A stretch of DNA of 64,000 bases, taken from NCBI RefSeq assembly GCF_904846685.1, contig NZ_CAJHBQ010000001.1:806001-870000 (forward strand). Reading direction: 5' to 3'. Positions 36,204 through 46,364 of this stretch are shown piece by piece. Within the stretch, counting starts at the first letter, position 1. Every line of letters begins with the position of its first letter. The notes under the pieces are model-generated. The model did no database searches and was not told the DNA's origin. It saw only the letters and a program-made list of their open reading frames with translations. The translations under genes were made by a program, and so were the position numbers. The DNA is from Psychrobacter submarinus (GTDB lineage: Bacteria; Pseudomonadota; Gammaproteobacteria; Pseudomonadales; Moraxellaceae).

Positions 36204-38315
36204 CTAAATCAAATGCGCCTTGAGCTCTAGCACTTTATCGCGTGTCTTAGCAGCATCCTCAAACTTGAGGTCACGCGAGAACTGCTTCATTAGCTTCTCA
36301 AGACGGTTGATCTCTTTAGCCAGCAGATCAGGGCTTCTGAGTATACTGATATCGACATCCGGCAGATTGCTCTTAACTGGAATCGCTTGATTGTCGTTAG
36401 CATCAAGCTCTTCACCGGTATCGATTTTATCAGTGACACTACGGCGCGCGCCTTTTGGCGTGATGTTATGCTCCACATTAAAGGCGATTTGCTTTTCGCG
36501 GCGACGATCGGTCTCCTCTATCGCCTTTTCCATACTTGGCGTCATACTATCGGCGTAAAGAATCGCTTTACCGTTTAGGTGGCGAGCAGCGCGGCCAATG
36601 GTCTGAATAAGGGAGCGCTCAGAGCGCAAAAAGCCTTCTTTATCGGCATCAAATATCGCCACCAATGACACTTCTGGCATATCGAGCCCTTCACGCAGCA
36701 GGTTAATGCCGACGAGTACATCATGAACACCCGTACGCAGCTCGTGAATGATTTGCATACGCTCAACGGTATCGATGTCGGAGTGCAAATAGGCCACCTT
36801 GATATCGTATTCTTTGAGATAGCTGGTGAGATCCTCCGCCATGCGTTTGGTCAAAGTGGTAATCAATACGCGCTCATCCAGCTCGCGGCGTTTGGTAATC
36901 TCTGAGAGCACATCATCGACCTGCGTGAGCACAGGGCGTATCTCAATCTCAGGGTCAATCAGCCCCGTCGGACGTACCACTTGCTCGACGACTTGCTCGC
37001 TGTGCTCAAGCTCATATTGTGCAGGGGTCGCACTAACATAAATGGTCTTGGGCTTGATACGCTCCCACTCTTCAAACTTCATCGGCCGGTTATTCATCGC
37101 GCTTGGCAGGCGAAAACCGTAATTCACCAAGTTCTCTTTACGTGACCTATCGCCTTTATACATCGCGCCGACCTGCGAGACAGTCACATGCGATTCATCG
37201 ATAAACAGCAGCGCATCTTCTGGAATATAATCAAACAACGTCGGCGGCGCCTCACCCCAAGGACGACCAGATAGATGCTGCGAGTAGTTCTCAATACCAT
37301 TACAGTAGCCGAGCTGCTGAATCATCTCTAGATCATACTGCGTGCGCTCTTTGAGGCGCTGCGCTTCAATCAGTTTATTATTATCACGAAAGTACTCAAG
37401 ACGCGGCTCAAGCTCAGCACGAATGGTCTCGCTGGCGGCCTCGAGGCGATTACGCGGTGTCACATAATGCGACTTGGGATAAATGGTAATCCGTGGCACG
37501 CTGCGTACGGTTTTGCCTGTCAAAGGATCGAACCAAGTGATCTTTTCGACCTCGTCATCAAACAGGTGAATACGAATCGCCAACTGCTCAGACTCCGCAG
37601 GATAGATGTCAAGTAGCTCCCCGCGCAAGCGATACGTACCACGGCCAAAATCTAGCTCGTTGCGGGTATATTGCATCTCGACCAGACGTTTGATGGTCGC
37701 GGTACGATCGATCTTGTCACCGACCACAACGTGTAGTAGCATTTTCAGATAACTCTCCGGATCGCCCAGACCGTAAATACAAGAGACGGATGCGACGATA
37801 ATAGCATCCCGGCGCTCAAGCAATGCCCGCGTTGCCGACAGACGCATCTGATCAATATGATCATTAATAGCGCTGTCTTTTTCGATAAAGGTGTCGCTAG
37901 CCGCGACATAAGCTTCGGGCTGATAATAGTCATAATAGCTGACAAAATACTCAACAGCGTTATTCGGGAAAAAGGCTTTAAACTCGCCATATAACTGCGC
38001 CGCCAAAGTTTTATTATGAGCCATGATAATCGTTGGGCGCTGGCACTCACTAATCACCTTAGCCATGGTATAAGTCTTACCCGAACCCGTCACGCCAAGC
38101 AGCAGCTGCTCATCCATATCAGCATTGACACCCTTAACGAGCTTTTCAATCGCCTGCGGTTGATCGCCTGCAGGCTCAAAGTCGGTGACCATCTCAAAGG
38201 CGCGGCTTGATATTTGCGTCCCTGACGCATTGACACCACTGATCTCAGCTTCGCCTTGTAGCTGAGTGGCTAATTGATTTAACTGGCGCGACGAGCGCGG
38301 TTCGGGCATACGCAT
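36204..38315 (-). CDS. uvrB: UvrABC system protein B
   Basis: 703 residues. It has an extra N-terminus of about 35 residues relative to E. coli, then [14 protein letters not shown], Walker A GVTGSGKT at 74-81, the beta-hairpin [11 protein letters not shown] that threads between DNA strands, DEXX-type FIDESH, helicase motifs ([11 protein letters not shown]) and the C-terminal UVR motif [22 protein letters not shown]. It verifies lesions with UvrA and recruits UvrC in nucleotide excision repair. Monocistronic on the minus strand. A 461-bp region separates it from dps. Confidence 0.98.
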   Translation of the reverse strand: MRMPEPRSSRQLNQLATQLQGEAEISGVNASGTQISSRAFEMVTDFEPAGDQPQAIEKLVKGVNADMDEQLLLGVTGSGKTYTMAKVISECQRPTIIMAHNKTLAAQLYGEFKAFFPNNAVEYFVSYYDYYQPEAYVAASDTFIEKDSAINDHIDQMRLSATRALLERRDAIIVASVSCIYGLGDPESYLKMLLHVVVGDKIDRTATIKRLVEMQYTRNELDFGRGTYRLRGELLDIYPAESEQLAIRIHLFDDEVEKITWFDPLTGKTVRSVPRITIYPKSHYVTPRNRLEAASETIRAELEPRLEYFRDNNKLIEAQRLKERTQYDLEMIQQLGYCNGIENYSQHLSGRPWGEAPPTLFDYIPEDALLFIDESHVTVSQVGAMYKGDRSRKENLVNYGFRLPSAMNNRPMKFEEWERIKPKTIYVSATPAQYELEHSEQVVEQVVRPTGLIDPEIEIRPVLTQVDDVLSEITKRRELDERVLITTLTKRMAEDLTSYLKEYDIKVAYLHSDIDTVERMQIIHELRTGVHDVLVGINLLREGLDMPEVSLVAIFDADKEGFLRSERSLIQTIGRAARHLNGKAILYADSMTPSMEKAIEETDRRREKQIAFNVEHNITPKGARRSVTDKIDTGEELDANDNQAIPVKSNLPDVDISILRSPDLLAKEINRLEKLMKQFSRDLKFEDAAKTRDKVLELKAHLI

Positions 38316-38776
38316 ATTAGCTTTCTTCTTTTTTAAGTTTACAATTATGTGGGGGCTTTATGCCTGTTTTTAAAGGTTATTTGCTGGCCTTGATGCTAGT
38401 AATTTGGTGTTAATTACAGACCATAATCACTGACTATCAAAGCTGATATTCAGCTATCAGTTATGAGTGAGTATTGATAAGAAGCTCATTAAGATACTTT
38501 ATTAAATCAAAGGCTGCTGCCCCGCTTAGGTAATCAAAGATTATCTATAAGACTTGTTTTAGCCTGTTATATTTACAAAGCTTTTCATGCTTAACAAAGC
38601 CATTACATGACCACCTAATAAAGCCTAACGCTCATGGGTTCCCTACCTCTAATAAGCTGTTATTATTAGTATCGAAAGTTGATAAGAAAACGCTGACTAA
38701 GAGCTTTAAACTAAGAGTCTAAAAATTTAGTCGGTCATTGGATAACAATTAAATATAATCAAAAATGGAGTAATCT
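38316..38776. other. 461-bp divergent region between uvrB and dps
   Basis: AT-rich and without an ORF of note. A TATAAT-like box at 38754-38759 lies just before the dps ribosome site and has a poor -35 partner. GGAG is seven bases before the dps ATG. No SOS box or OxyR site could be called by eye. Confidence 0.4.
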
Positions 38777-39259
38777 ATGAGAGAACGTTATGCAAGTGGT
38801 ATAAGTGATGATACTGCTAAGAAAATGATTGAGCTGTTAAACTCTAATCTAGCCAACTTGATTGATTTGAGTATGGATAGCAAGCAGTGCCATTGGAACT
38901 TACAAGGTACTGGATTTATCGGGGTGCATCAGTTATTAGATGAAACTTATGAGCGTCTGACAGAAGCTTTTGATACTGTCGCTGAACGTATTGTCATCTT
39001 GGGCGGCAAAGCAAATGGTATCTCTAAGCGTGTCGTTGAAGATTCTATTTTAGAAACTTACCCAACTGACATTACTGAAGTTGAGCAGCATGTTCGTGAG
39101 CTGACCAACCGTTATAAGACTATTGCAGCTTCACTACGTGAAGGTATCGATACAGCTGGTGATGCAGGCGACGAAGATACTGCGGATTTATTAACCGAAG
39201 TTAGCCGTACTATCGATAAAGATGCTTGGTTCATCGGTGCTAATGCGCCTAAAAAATAA
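38777..39259 (+). CDS. dps: Dps-family DNA-binding ferritin-like protein
   Basis: 160 residues, four-helix ferritin fold. The ferroxidase ligands between subunits are visible: KQCHWNLQG (His near 37), FIGVHQLLDETYE (His and Asp near 50-55) and AFDTVAERI. Dps forms a 12-mer that stores iron, removes peroxide and in some species binds DNA. The lysine-rich N-terminal tail of E. coli Dps is short here, so DNA binding is uncertain. GGAG upstream of the ATG; terminator at 39301-39320. Confidence 0.92.
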   Translation: MRERYASGISDDTAKKMIELLNSNLANLIDLSMDSKQCHWNLQGTGFIGVHQLLDETYERLTEAFDTVAERIVILGGKANGISKRVVEDSILETYPTDITEVEQHVRELTNRYKTIAASLREGIDTAGDAGDEDTADLLTEVSRTIDKDAWFIGANAPKK

Positions 39260-39300
39260 TATTTCTATCGCTGTTATTTGCTAAGTTATAGAATACAAAA

Positions 39301-39325
39301 AAATCGCCATCTAGGCGATTTTTTT
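39301..39325. terminator. Terminator after dps
   Basis: AAATCGCC pairs with GGCGATTT over a four-base loop with an A-run before and T-run after; usable from both strands. Confidence 0.82.
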
Positions 39326-39361
39326 GGTTTGATACTTTTTTTGGTTTGATACTAGAGTTAT

Positions 39362-40429
39362 TTAGCTTCGCACTGGATCTGGAGTGCTTTTATGTGGCGC
39401 TATGGTTTTGGCATTAGGCGCAGATAGCGTCAGGATGGCCTCTTGAAATATCTTATTGGCACGAAACTGGCTCTCGATGCTCTCAAAGATCTGCTCGATA
39501 CTCTCTTCTCTTTGATTACCTCTGACATCTACAGCCGCTACCATAAATATCTTTTTTGGTCCCACCCATTCTAAATGTAAGTAAGAGACGCTATCGACTC
39601 CTTCATGTCTCAAAAGCTCGCTTAATACATAATCATGCGTACTATCTGAAACTTTATACCCCACCAAAAAGTCGCGATTACGACTGATCAAAAATATCGC
39701 CACTGCCCCTAATAATATACCGACAATAATGGAACCTAACGCATCCCAAAAAGCCTGCCCGGTATAGACGTGCATGCCCATTGCCGCTGCCGCGATAACT
39801 AGACCAGTAACCGCCGCTAAGTCCTCAAAAAACACCCCGCGCAAAGTGGGGTTAGAAGTCTCAACCACATAACCAATAGCGCTAACCTCGATAGCCTGAC
39901 CTTGCTTTTTACTTTGCAAATAAGCTTGCACTAACGAGAAGCCCTCAAGTACAAAAGCCACTGCCAAAATAATAAAAGCGATCGTATAATTGGTCTCAGC
40001 TTCTGGTGCATTCCATTCGGTAATACCTGTATAAATAGAGACAATGGAGCCTGCCATAAACACGCCAAAAGCCGCTATCATCGACCACACATAAGCTTCT
40101 TTACCATAGCCTAACGGATGACTTTTATCCGCAGGTTTGACGGCTTTTTGCTCAGCGACTAATAAAAAAACACCATTGCCCGTATCCGCCCATGAGTGCG
40201 CCGCCTCCGCTACCATAGACGCAGAGCCGGTGATAAAAGCGGCAACGGACTTAGCGATAGCGATCAAAAAGTTAGCGCCAATAGCAATCAAAACCGTAAT
40301 CACCGAGCTGGACTTTTTGTCTTTATTATCAGGATCTGGTTCAGGCTTTTGCGCGTTTGGTTTATGACGCGTCAGCTCTGGACCACCTAAGTGTAATTGC
40401 GGGTTGGCGACGGAGGGTTTTAGACTCAT
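39362..40429 (-). CDS. Cation diffusion facilitator family transporter
   Basis: 355 residues. After a charged Pro/Lys-rich N-terminus (about 40 residues) come six membrane helices. The CDF metal site is visible as VAEAAHSWADTGNGVFLL (His/Asp) in helix II and a second set in helix V (EDLAAVTGLVIAAAAMG). HPLGYGKEAYVWSM is the conserved loop. The C-terminal part is the cytosolic metal-sensing domain. CDF proteins export Zn, Fe, Mn or Co by proton exchange. The HXXXD pattern varies from the classical HXXXD of ZitB, so metal specificity is open. Monocistronic. Confidence 0.85.
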   Translation of the reverse strand: MSLKPSVANPQLHLGGPELTRHKPNAQKPEPDPDNKDKKSSSVITVLIAIGANFLIAIAKSVAAFITGSASMVAEAAHSWADTGNGVFLLVAEQKAVKPADKSHPLGYGKEAYVWSMIAAFGVFMAGSIVSIYTGITEWNAPEAETNYTIAFIILAVAFVLEGFSLVQAYLQSKKQGQAIEVSAIGYVVETSNPTLRGVFFEDLAAVTGLVIAAAAMGMHVYTGQAFWDALGSIIVGILLGAVAIFLISRNRDFLVGYKVSDSTHDYVLSELLRHEGVDSVSYLHLEWVGPKKIFMVAAVDVRGNQREESIEQIFESIESQFRANKIFQEAILTLSAPNAKTIAPHKSTPDPVRS

Positions 40430-40554
40430 AAAAAACTCTATAATATGGGTTAAAAGTTTAAAGGCTAAACATAATTATTATCTAGACTAAAATAAATTAA
40501 CCGTTATTGTTTTACAGTAGCCCATCCGTTAACTGATGGTAACTTTTGACAATG

Positions 40555-41124
40555 TTACTTAGATTCTGGGTTGGTCTGCGTATTTTCAGCTGTGCGGGTC
40601 AACTCTCCGACTTCTTTACTGATATCGCAACTAGGACGATGTGCGCTTTGCATACGCATCTCTTTTCGCTCTAATGCTGCATCAGCGCGGCACTGTTGGC
40701 TCTCGTTTTTGATCTCTAGCGGCGGCACAGGCGTAGGCTTGCCGTTATCGTCGATCGCGACCATGGTAAAGTAGCAGCTATTGGTATGGCGGATCGTCCG
40801 CGCGCGTACATCTTCGGCCTCAACGCGAATACCGACCTCCATTGAGGTGGTACCGACGTAATTAACACTAGCGGCAAAAGTGACGAGCTCGCCGACATAG
40901 ATAGGCTCACGGAACATCACCTGATCGACCGATAGCGTGACAACGTAGCTACCACTGTAGCGACTGGCACAGGCATAAGCGACTTGATCGAGCATTTTGA
41001 GCAAGTCACCACCGTGGACATTACCGATGAAGTTGGCCATGTCTGGGGTCATCAGTATCGACATATAAAGTTCGTGATTGAGTGGTGCTCTTTTTGCAGT
41101 GGAGCTAGTGTTGTACTGAGCCAT
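40555..41124 (-). CDS. Acyl-CoA thioesterase (YciA/BFIT-type hotdog)
   Basis: 189 residues. The single hotdog domain spans about residues 15-135. GNVHGGDLLKMLDQVAY carries the catalytic Asp, followed by the strand VTLSVDQVMFREPIYVGELV and the SMEVGIRVEAEDVRARTIRHTNSCYFTMVA sheet. Such enzymes hydrolyse acyl-CoA esters in the cytosol. The C-terminal 45 residues are charged and poorly conserved in appearance. No operon partners. Confidence 0.85.
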   Translation of the reverse strand: MAQYNTSSTAKRAPLNHELYMSILMTPDMANFIGNVHGGDLLKMLDQVAYACASRYSGSYVVTLSVDQVMFREPIYVGELVTFAASVNYVGTTSMEVGIRVEAEDVRARTIRHTNSCYFTMVAIDDNGKPTPVPPLEIKNESQQCRADAALERKEMRMQSAHRPSCDISKEVGELTRTAENTQTNPESK

Positions 41125-41290
41125 AGTGATCCTTAGTTACTGTGCGGGAGTCATTGTGAAAGTGTCATTGTGGTTTGTTGTGCAAAGTTTATTTGTCATT
41201 TATACAGTAGGCGATTATTTAGTGCAAATCGATAAAACCAAAAAAACGGCTTAACCTAAGTTAAACCGCCGTTATTAATCGCTCAAAAAA

Positions 41291-41716
41291 TTAAGCTGTA
41301 GCCGCTTTATTTAGCCAGCGAAAACGATATGCTAACCAAGCTGTGCCTGCACTGACTGAACCCGTTAAAAAACCGCCCCAAGTAAAGTCTACCAAGGCAG
41401 TATCTAGCGTATAGCCTTTAAATAAGGCCAAACTGGTAAAGTCATAAGTACCGTATGCCATTAAGCCAAGTAAGCCGCCCAATAAGAAGATATGCCCGAC
41501 AGAAGCTTCTGCTTTTATTTGCGGATAAAGAACAATAATACATAAAGCTAGGATATAGAACATATAGAACACAGCCGCCGCCATCATATTCGGCTCATTC
41601 GCTAAAAGATGACCGATACGCTCTTCATAAAACAGCCCTTTCATCGTTGACAGCCAGACAAAATCCACGCCCAAAAACATAGCAACAGCAACGAGATAAA
41701 CAAACGTATAGCCCAT
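41291..41716 (-). CDS. DUF2177 family membrane protein
   Basis: 141 residues with four predicted helices: YTFVYLVAVAMFLGVDFVWL, FYMFYILALCIIVLYP, the GGLLGLMAYGTYDFTSLALF stretch and a C-terminal one. The motif YGTYDFTS is a mark of DUF2177. The gene heads, or rather ends, the minus-strand lipid cluster and is 224 bp from the cfa gene. DUF2177 proteins are repeatedly adjacent to DUF1365 and Cfa-like genes; biochemical function is unknown. Confidence 0.85.
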   Translation of the reverse strand: MGYTFVYLVAVAMFLGVDFVWLSTMKGLFYEERIGHLLANEPNMMAAAVFYMFYILALCIIVLYPQIKAEASVGHIFLLGGLLGLMAYGTYDFTSLALFKGYTLDTALVDFTWGGFLTGSVSAGTAWLAYRFRWLNKAATA

Positions 41717-41939
41717 AATAATATCCTTTTATCATACTACACATAGATTTTCACTGCCCCTATGTCTAGCCTATTTTATTTGCGTAATCTATTAGACTTA
41801 CTACCATGCTTTAACTGTACTTCAATATAACGTCTTTAGATTTAGTAATCGTTATGGCTTTAGGTAACTTAATTGTAAAGTGTCTTTCATTTATAAAGTC
41901 CTTACCACGATCACTAGTTTAATTTTAGACCTCTTATCC

Positions 41940-43388
41940 TTAGCCAAATGCAGCCGCAATGCTAGAAGCGCTACGCTGATTAATAGTACTGCCCATGGGC
42001 TTGTTTATCACATCAGTTACAGGCGAATCAGAGAAATGTAAAATATCGATATTGTCAGGTTTCACCGCAGTCAGTTGGACAACGCCAATGGTGCGCTCCA
42101 AAAAGCCGCCTTCGCAGTAACAAAAATAAAACTCCCACAGACGGATAAAGGCCTCATCATAACCAAGCGCTTTAATCTCCTCGCGCTGCGACATAAAGGC
42201 AATACGCCAATCGCGCAAAGTATGCGCGTAGTCAAAGCCATAGTCATGCAGTTGCTTAATAACCATATCCGTCTGCTGGGTAAACTGATTATTCAGCTCT
42301 TGATTGGAGAGCAGACAGCCGCCTGGGAAGATATGAGTCTGAATAAAATCCACTGAATCAATATAGTCTTGATAGTTTTGATCGTTAAAAGTGATGGCTT
42401 GTAATACCATTAGTCCCGTAGGCTTAAGCAAATCATTGCATTTAGCAAAAAAGGTGGGCAAATACTCATAACCGACTGCCTCTATCATCTCAATGCTGAC
42501 TAGCTTGTCATACTGTCCTGACAGATTGCGATAGTCCTCTTTGAGTAAAGTTATCTTGTCAGACAGCCCTGCCGCGTCAATGCGCGCCTGTGCTTCATCG
42601 AACTGCGCATCGGATATGGTTGTGGTCGTTACATGACAGCCGTAATGACTCGCAGCATAAATGGCAAAACCGCCCCAGCCAGTGCCAATCTCGATCACTT
42701 GATCATCGGCAGTCAATTGCAGGCGCTGACAGATAAGCGCAAGCTTATGCTGCTGAGCCTCGCTAAGGGTGGCCTCTGGGTTTTTGTAGACGGCCGAGGA
42801 GTACATCATGGTCTCATCTAAAAAACGCTGATACATATCATTGCCCAAGTCATAGTGAGCTAAGATATTGGATTTAGAGCCTGACTGGTCGTTACTACGC
42901 AGCTGATGATTGGCCTTCTCAAAGGCTTTGCTTATACCGGCAAAGCGGTTCTCAAGCTTATTGAGCACTGCTAGATTACGCGCCGCCAAGCGTATCAAGC
43001 CTGTCAAATCATCGGTATCCCACTCGCCATTAATGTAGCTATCGGCAAGCGCTATAGAGCCGCCAAAAAGCAGCTGACGATAGACACTGATATCATGAAT
43101 CGTGAGGGTTACATGTAGAAAATGACGACCGATAGCAGAGCTACTTTTGCTATTGATAGCCTGACTACCAAAGCTATATGCTTGCGTCTGTGACGTATAA
43201 TCCTCTATCATAGTGATACCGCCAAACTGTACTCGTTTTAACGCTTGAAATATCGCCTTTCTAGCTACAGCATTAACGCCGTTACTCACAGGTCGCAAAA
43301 GAGCGCTATCATTTAAAGTCTGATTCAAACGGGCATTGATTTTCTCTAATCTACTGCTTGGCTGGCGGTCGGTTGGTCGGGCTGGCAT
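41940..43388 (-). CDS. Cyclopropane-fatty-acyl-phospholipid synthase family methyltransferase
   Basis: 482 residues. The N-terminal 170 residues are the Cfa-specific region; the SAM motif VIEIGTGWGGFAIYAAS is at about 235. VSIEMIEAVGYEYLPTFF, IQTHIFPGGCLLS and the cluster YFCYCEGGFLERTIGVVQL are typical of Cfa, with a Cys/Glu-rich catalytic site. It methylates membrane-lipid double bonds from SAM, forming cyclopropane, or in related clusters other modified fatty acids. Cytosolic, membrane-associated. Starts 43388; gap of 160 bp to the DUF1365 gene. Confidence 0.9.
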   Translation of the reverse strand: MPARPTDRQPSSRLEKINARLNQTLNDSALLRPVSNGVNAVARKAIFQALKRVQFGGITMIEDYTSQTQAYSFGSQAINSKSSSAIGRHFLHVTLTIHDISVYRQLLFGGSIALADSYINGEWDTDDLTGLIRLAARNLAVLNKLENRFAGISKAFEKANHQLRSNDQSGSKSNILAHYDLGNDMYQRFLDETMMYSSAVYKNPEATLSEAQQHKLALICQRLQLTADDQVIEIGTGWGGFAIYAASHYGCHVTTTTISDAQFDEAQARIDAAGLSDKITLLKEDYRNLSGQYDKLVSIEMIEAVGYEYLPTFFAKCNDLLKPTGLMVLQAITFNDQNYQDYIDSVDFIQTHIFPGGCLLSNQELNNQFTQQTDMVIKQLHDYGFDYAHTLRDWRIAFMSQREEIKALGYDEAFIRLWEFYFCYCEGGFLERTIGVVQLTAVKPDNIDILHFSDSPVTDVINKPMGSTINQRSASSIAAAFG

Positions 43389-43548
43389 CGCGGTGGTATC
43401 CTTTTGTCCGTTTAAGAGAGTCGCCTATGGATCAACGCTCAATATTAATATTCTTCTTTACTACTGTTGTTCAAAGCTTTTATGTCGTTAAAACTATGGT
43501 CTAGATCTGTTACATCAGCTCAGTTTTAGCCGGCTGAGTGATTACTTG

Positions 43549-44568
43549 TTAATTATTTACTGACTGCTCACTATCTGCTAGCTTCTCATCGTAATTGATA
43601 TAAGGTACTTTTTTGAATGCATAGAGTTTAAAAGCATGCCAATAGATACGAGTGAGTGAGGTGAAATTCATCAATGGGTTTTGTTTTAAGCTTTGGCGGA
43701 TGCTCTCGTGGGTCATCGGCTCTCCACTCATTTTTATGCCCGTTTTGAGTACTTCACCGCGCTTGTCACTGATATTGATCGCTATCCGAATATCAAAAAT
43801 ATCGTTTTTATTAGCCTTATTGCTTTTAGACGGTTGTGGTTTGATGCTGACCTGCCAGCGATAGAGCTGATCGATAGGATTAAAGGGCGAGACATGAAAA
43901 TCTTTATCATGACAAAGCTCCGTCTCCGCGCCTTTTAATAAAAAACCATAATAGTGACGCTTATCCCACGGTGTATTAGACACTTCTGCTAGTAAATGGG
44001 TGGGCGTTTGCTCACTATCAAAACCGATATAAAAGTTCACTGGGCTAAAATAAACACCAACATTGCGGCACACTACTAAACCAATAATTTCGCCTGTCGG
44101 CGTGCTGCCCGTTTTATCTTTAAAGACAGCATTTAAACGCTGCAACAATCCCTCTATACTTTTAACATTAGCATCAGCACTAGTATCGACATTAGCATCA
44201 GTCGCTATTTCTTGATTCGCCTGATCTAATGGCAAACCTTGCAAGTAGTCATCGGCATAAAACTGCTGTAACGCTTTATGTTTCGCTGAAAATATCGGCA
44301 AGCCTTTGATAATTGCTGCACCAAAGGGAAGTTTATTGAACAGTTTTGCGCTATGAGTATGGTTATTTTGAAGCTGCATGCTTGCGACTTCTGGTAATCC
44401 ATCACCTGCTGCCAAAGCGCTAATATTGACGCCCCAATAACGGTACGGATAGATAAATTTATGCACACTCGGTAATAGGCGACTGTGCCACGTTGTGCCA
44501 TGAAACAGCTGATGGGTAAATTGACTATTAGACGAGTGGTCTCTTTTAGGCATTAAGCGCTCTTTCAT
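43549..44568 (-). CDS. DUF1365 family protein
   Basis: 339 residues. DUF1365 marks: HGTTWHSRLLPSVHKFIYPYRYWGVNI and FYIGFDSEQTPTHLLAEVSNTPWDKRHYYGFLL with KDFHVSPFNPIDQLYRW. Starts within the last bases of the FAD gene (four-base overlap, ATGA), so the two are co-translated. An insertion of Asp/Ala/Asn-rich sequence (residues about 117-135) and a Lys-rich loop are species-specific. Family function is unknown; constant neighbours are Cfa-like and FAD genes, which suggests a lipid-modification role. Start with a long polar tail is plausible but could be ATG further in. Confidence 0.86.
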   Translation of the reverse strand: MKERLMPKRDHSSNSQFTHQLFHGTTWHSRLLPSVHKFIYPYRYWGVNISALAAGDGLPEVASMQLQNNHTHSAKLFNKLPFGAAIIKGLPIFSAKHKALQQFYADDYLQGLPLDQANQEIATDANVDTSADANVKSIEGLLQRLNAVFKDKTGSTPTGEIIGLVVCRNVGVYFSPVNFYIGFDSEQTPTHLLAEVSNTPWDKRHYYGFLLKGAETELCHDKDFHVSPFNPIDQLYRWQVSIKPQPSKSNKANKNDIFDIRIAINISDKRGEVLKTGIKMSGEPMTHESIRQSLKQNPLMNFTSLTRIYWHAFKLYAFKKVPYINYDEKLADSEQSVNN

Positions 44569-46295
44569 TTATGTTTACTGCTGTGAAGGACTCTAGCCAA
44601 CAGACCGTGCTTTTTTGTTTTAGCAGCGGTTAGAACTTTAGGCTTAGCTGCTATCGATGCGATATAAGCAAGCAATTCTTGATTGGTCTCCGCACTAAGC
44701 AGTTGGCGATTGTCTAATTTGTGCATAGATTTATCCGCTCTGACTGGTATGTCTTTATAGACAAAGGGCGTATGCGCCGACTCACCATCTGGCAAATGAC
44801 TGGCGTCAACCTCGTCTTTGATGTCAATCTGACTACCTAAAGACTGACAAACTCGCAAGCCACTGCGCACGCCATCTTCGTGAAAACCGTTGAACCAATA
44901 AGCGCCGCAAAAGTGCGTGTGCAAACCACTACTAGAGATGGTTGACCACTGCTTTTGCGCCTCTATCATCGGCTTGTCAAACACCGGATGGCTATAGTCA
45001 ATCGACTTGATAATTTGTGCAGGGTCAATCTTATGATTAAGCGTGACCAGATAATTGTGCTGCTTCGTCAGTCTTTGTAAGATATTCATATGATACGTCA
45101 GTACTGGCTTCGCAGAAGTTTGCTCGACTGTGTTATGCGTCTTGCCATCGGCATCAAGCAAGTAGTTCCAACTCGCCCAAGCCAATGGCTTATTGGGCAG
45201 GACGCTAGTATCGGTATGCAACACAGCTGTGTTAGAAGTAAAGCGAAAATGACTTAAGACCTCAGTCTCATCGCTAGTCGCATCTTGCAAAATCTTTAAA
45301 GCAGTATTGGCGTGACACGCAAAAATCACCTCATCAAAGTCTAAACTTTCTATACTCTTGCCATTACTCATCTTCAAAGTCACTTTAGCGTCAGTACTGT
45401 CAGCTTTGTTGTCCTTATTACGAGTGACCGACTGTACGGGAGAGTTGACTCGCACTTGCCCGCCTTTTTTAACAAAACGCGTCACCAACTTATTAACATA
45501 TTGCTTAGAGCCACCTTTAATCGTGAACCACTGCGGGCGATTGACCACGTCTAGCAGACCATGATTATCAAAGAACTGCGCAAAGAAGACTAACGGGAAA
45601 TCTTGTACGTCTTCTAAGCTCGTTGACCAAATAGCTGACACCATAGGCAGCAGGTAGTTATCAGTAAATAATTTTCCGTAACGTTTACTGGCTAAATACT
45701 CGCTCAAGGTTTGCTGAGTGTAGCGAGTGACCGCTTCGCCATTGCTGCGAGCCGCTTCAAAATCCTGACGCAGCTGCTTCATCTGCTTGTTAAATTGCAA
45801 TATATCTTGCACAAAGCGCCAAAACTTCGGGCTGATGATATTTTTACGCTGCGATAGCAAGGTATTGATGGTATGACCGTTATACTCAAAGTTGCGGGCA
45901 ACGTTTTTGACCGAAAAGCTCATATCTGTCGATTGAAACGGCACTTGCAGCTCATGCAACAGACGAAAAAAATTCGGATAAGTGCGCTCATTAAAGACGA
46001 TAAAACCGGTATCAATCGCACTTTTTTCTACCTGACTTTTTTTACTAAACCTAGACTTTGACTTTCTGCCGTCTTGTAATGCCACATCGATAGTATTGAC
46101 GTGACCACCGATATAATCATTAGCTTCAAAGACGGTAACGTCGTGCTCTTCTACTAAATAGTGCGCGCAAGTGAGTCCTGAGACGCCTGAACCGATAATG
46201 GCAATATGTTTTTTAGTTTTACCATTCTTTTGGCGATTATCATCGCTAGTCCTAATCTGTGCGGCGGTTACAGCGTTACGGCGAAACAACGGCAT
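44565..46295 (-). CDS. FAD-dependent amine-oxidase-like protein of the lipid cluster
   Basis: 576 residues. The N-terminal dinucleotide motif is IAIIGSGVSGLTCAHYL at about 31-47, with FEANDYIGGHVNTIDV next, the typical sequence of predicted NAD/FAD oxidoreductases linked to Cfa genes. LPMVSAIWSTSLEDVQDFPLVFFAQFF and GSKQYVNKLVTRF are further family marks; the end has CGAYWFNGFHEDGVRSGL. Overlaps DUF1365 by four bases, SDR 69 bp upstream. The partner pathway and substrate are unknown; membrane-lipid oxidation is inferred from context. Confidence 0.87.
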   Translation of the reverse strand: MPLFRRNAVTAAQIRTSDDNRQKNGKTKKHIAIIGSGVSGLTCAHYLVEEHDVTVFEANDYIGGHVNTIDVALQDGRKSKSRFSKKSQVEKSAIDTGFIVFNERTYPNFFRLLHELQVPFQSTDMSFSVKNVARNFEYNGHTINTLLSQRKNIISPKFWRFVQDILQFNKQMKQLRQDFEAARSNGEAVTRYTQQTLSEYLASKRYGKLFTDNYLLPMVSAIWSTSLEDVQDFPLVFFAQFFDNHGLLDVVNRPQWFTIKGGSKQYVNKLVTRFVKKGGQVRVNSPVQSVTRNKDNKADSTDAKVTLKMSNGKSIESLDFDEVIFACHANTALKILQDATSDETEVLSHFRFTSNTAVLHTDTSVLPNKPLAWASWNYLLDADGKTHNTVEQTSAKPVLTYHMNILQRLTKQHNYLVTLNHKIDPAQIIKSIDYSHPVFDKPMIEAQKQWSTISSSGLHTHFCGAYWFNGFHEDGVRSGLRVCQSLGSQIDIKDEVDASHLPDGESAHTPFVYKDIPVRADKSMHKLDNRQLLSAETNQELLAYIASIAAKPKVLTAAKTKKHGLLARVLHSSKHK

Positions 46296-46364
46296 GCCTA
46301 TTATCCTTTAAACTTTTTTAATCTATTTGACTGTCTTGATGTACGTAGCTCTCTAGCGACTCAC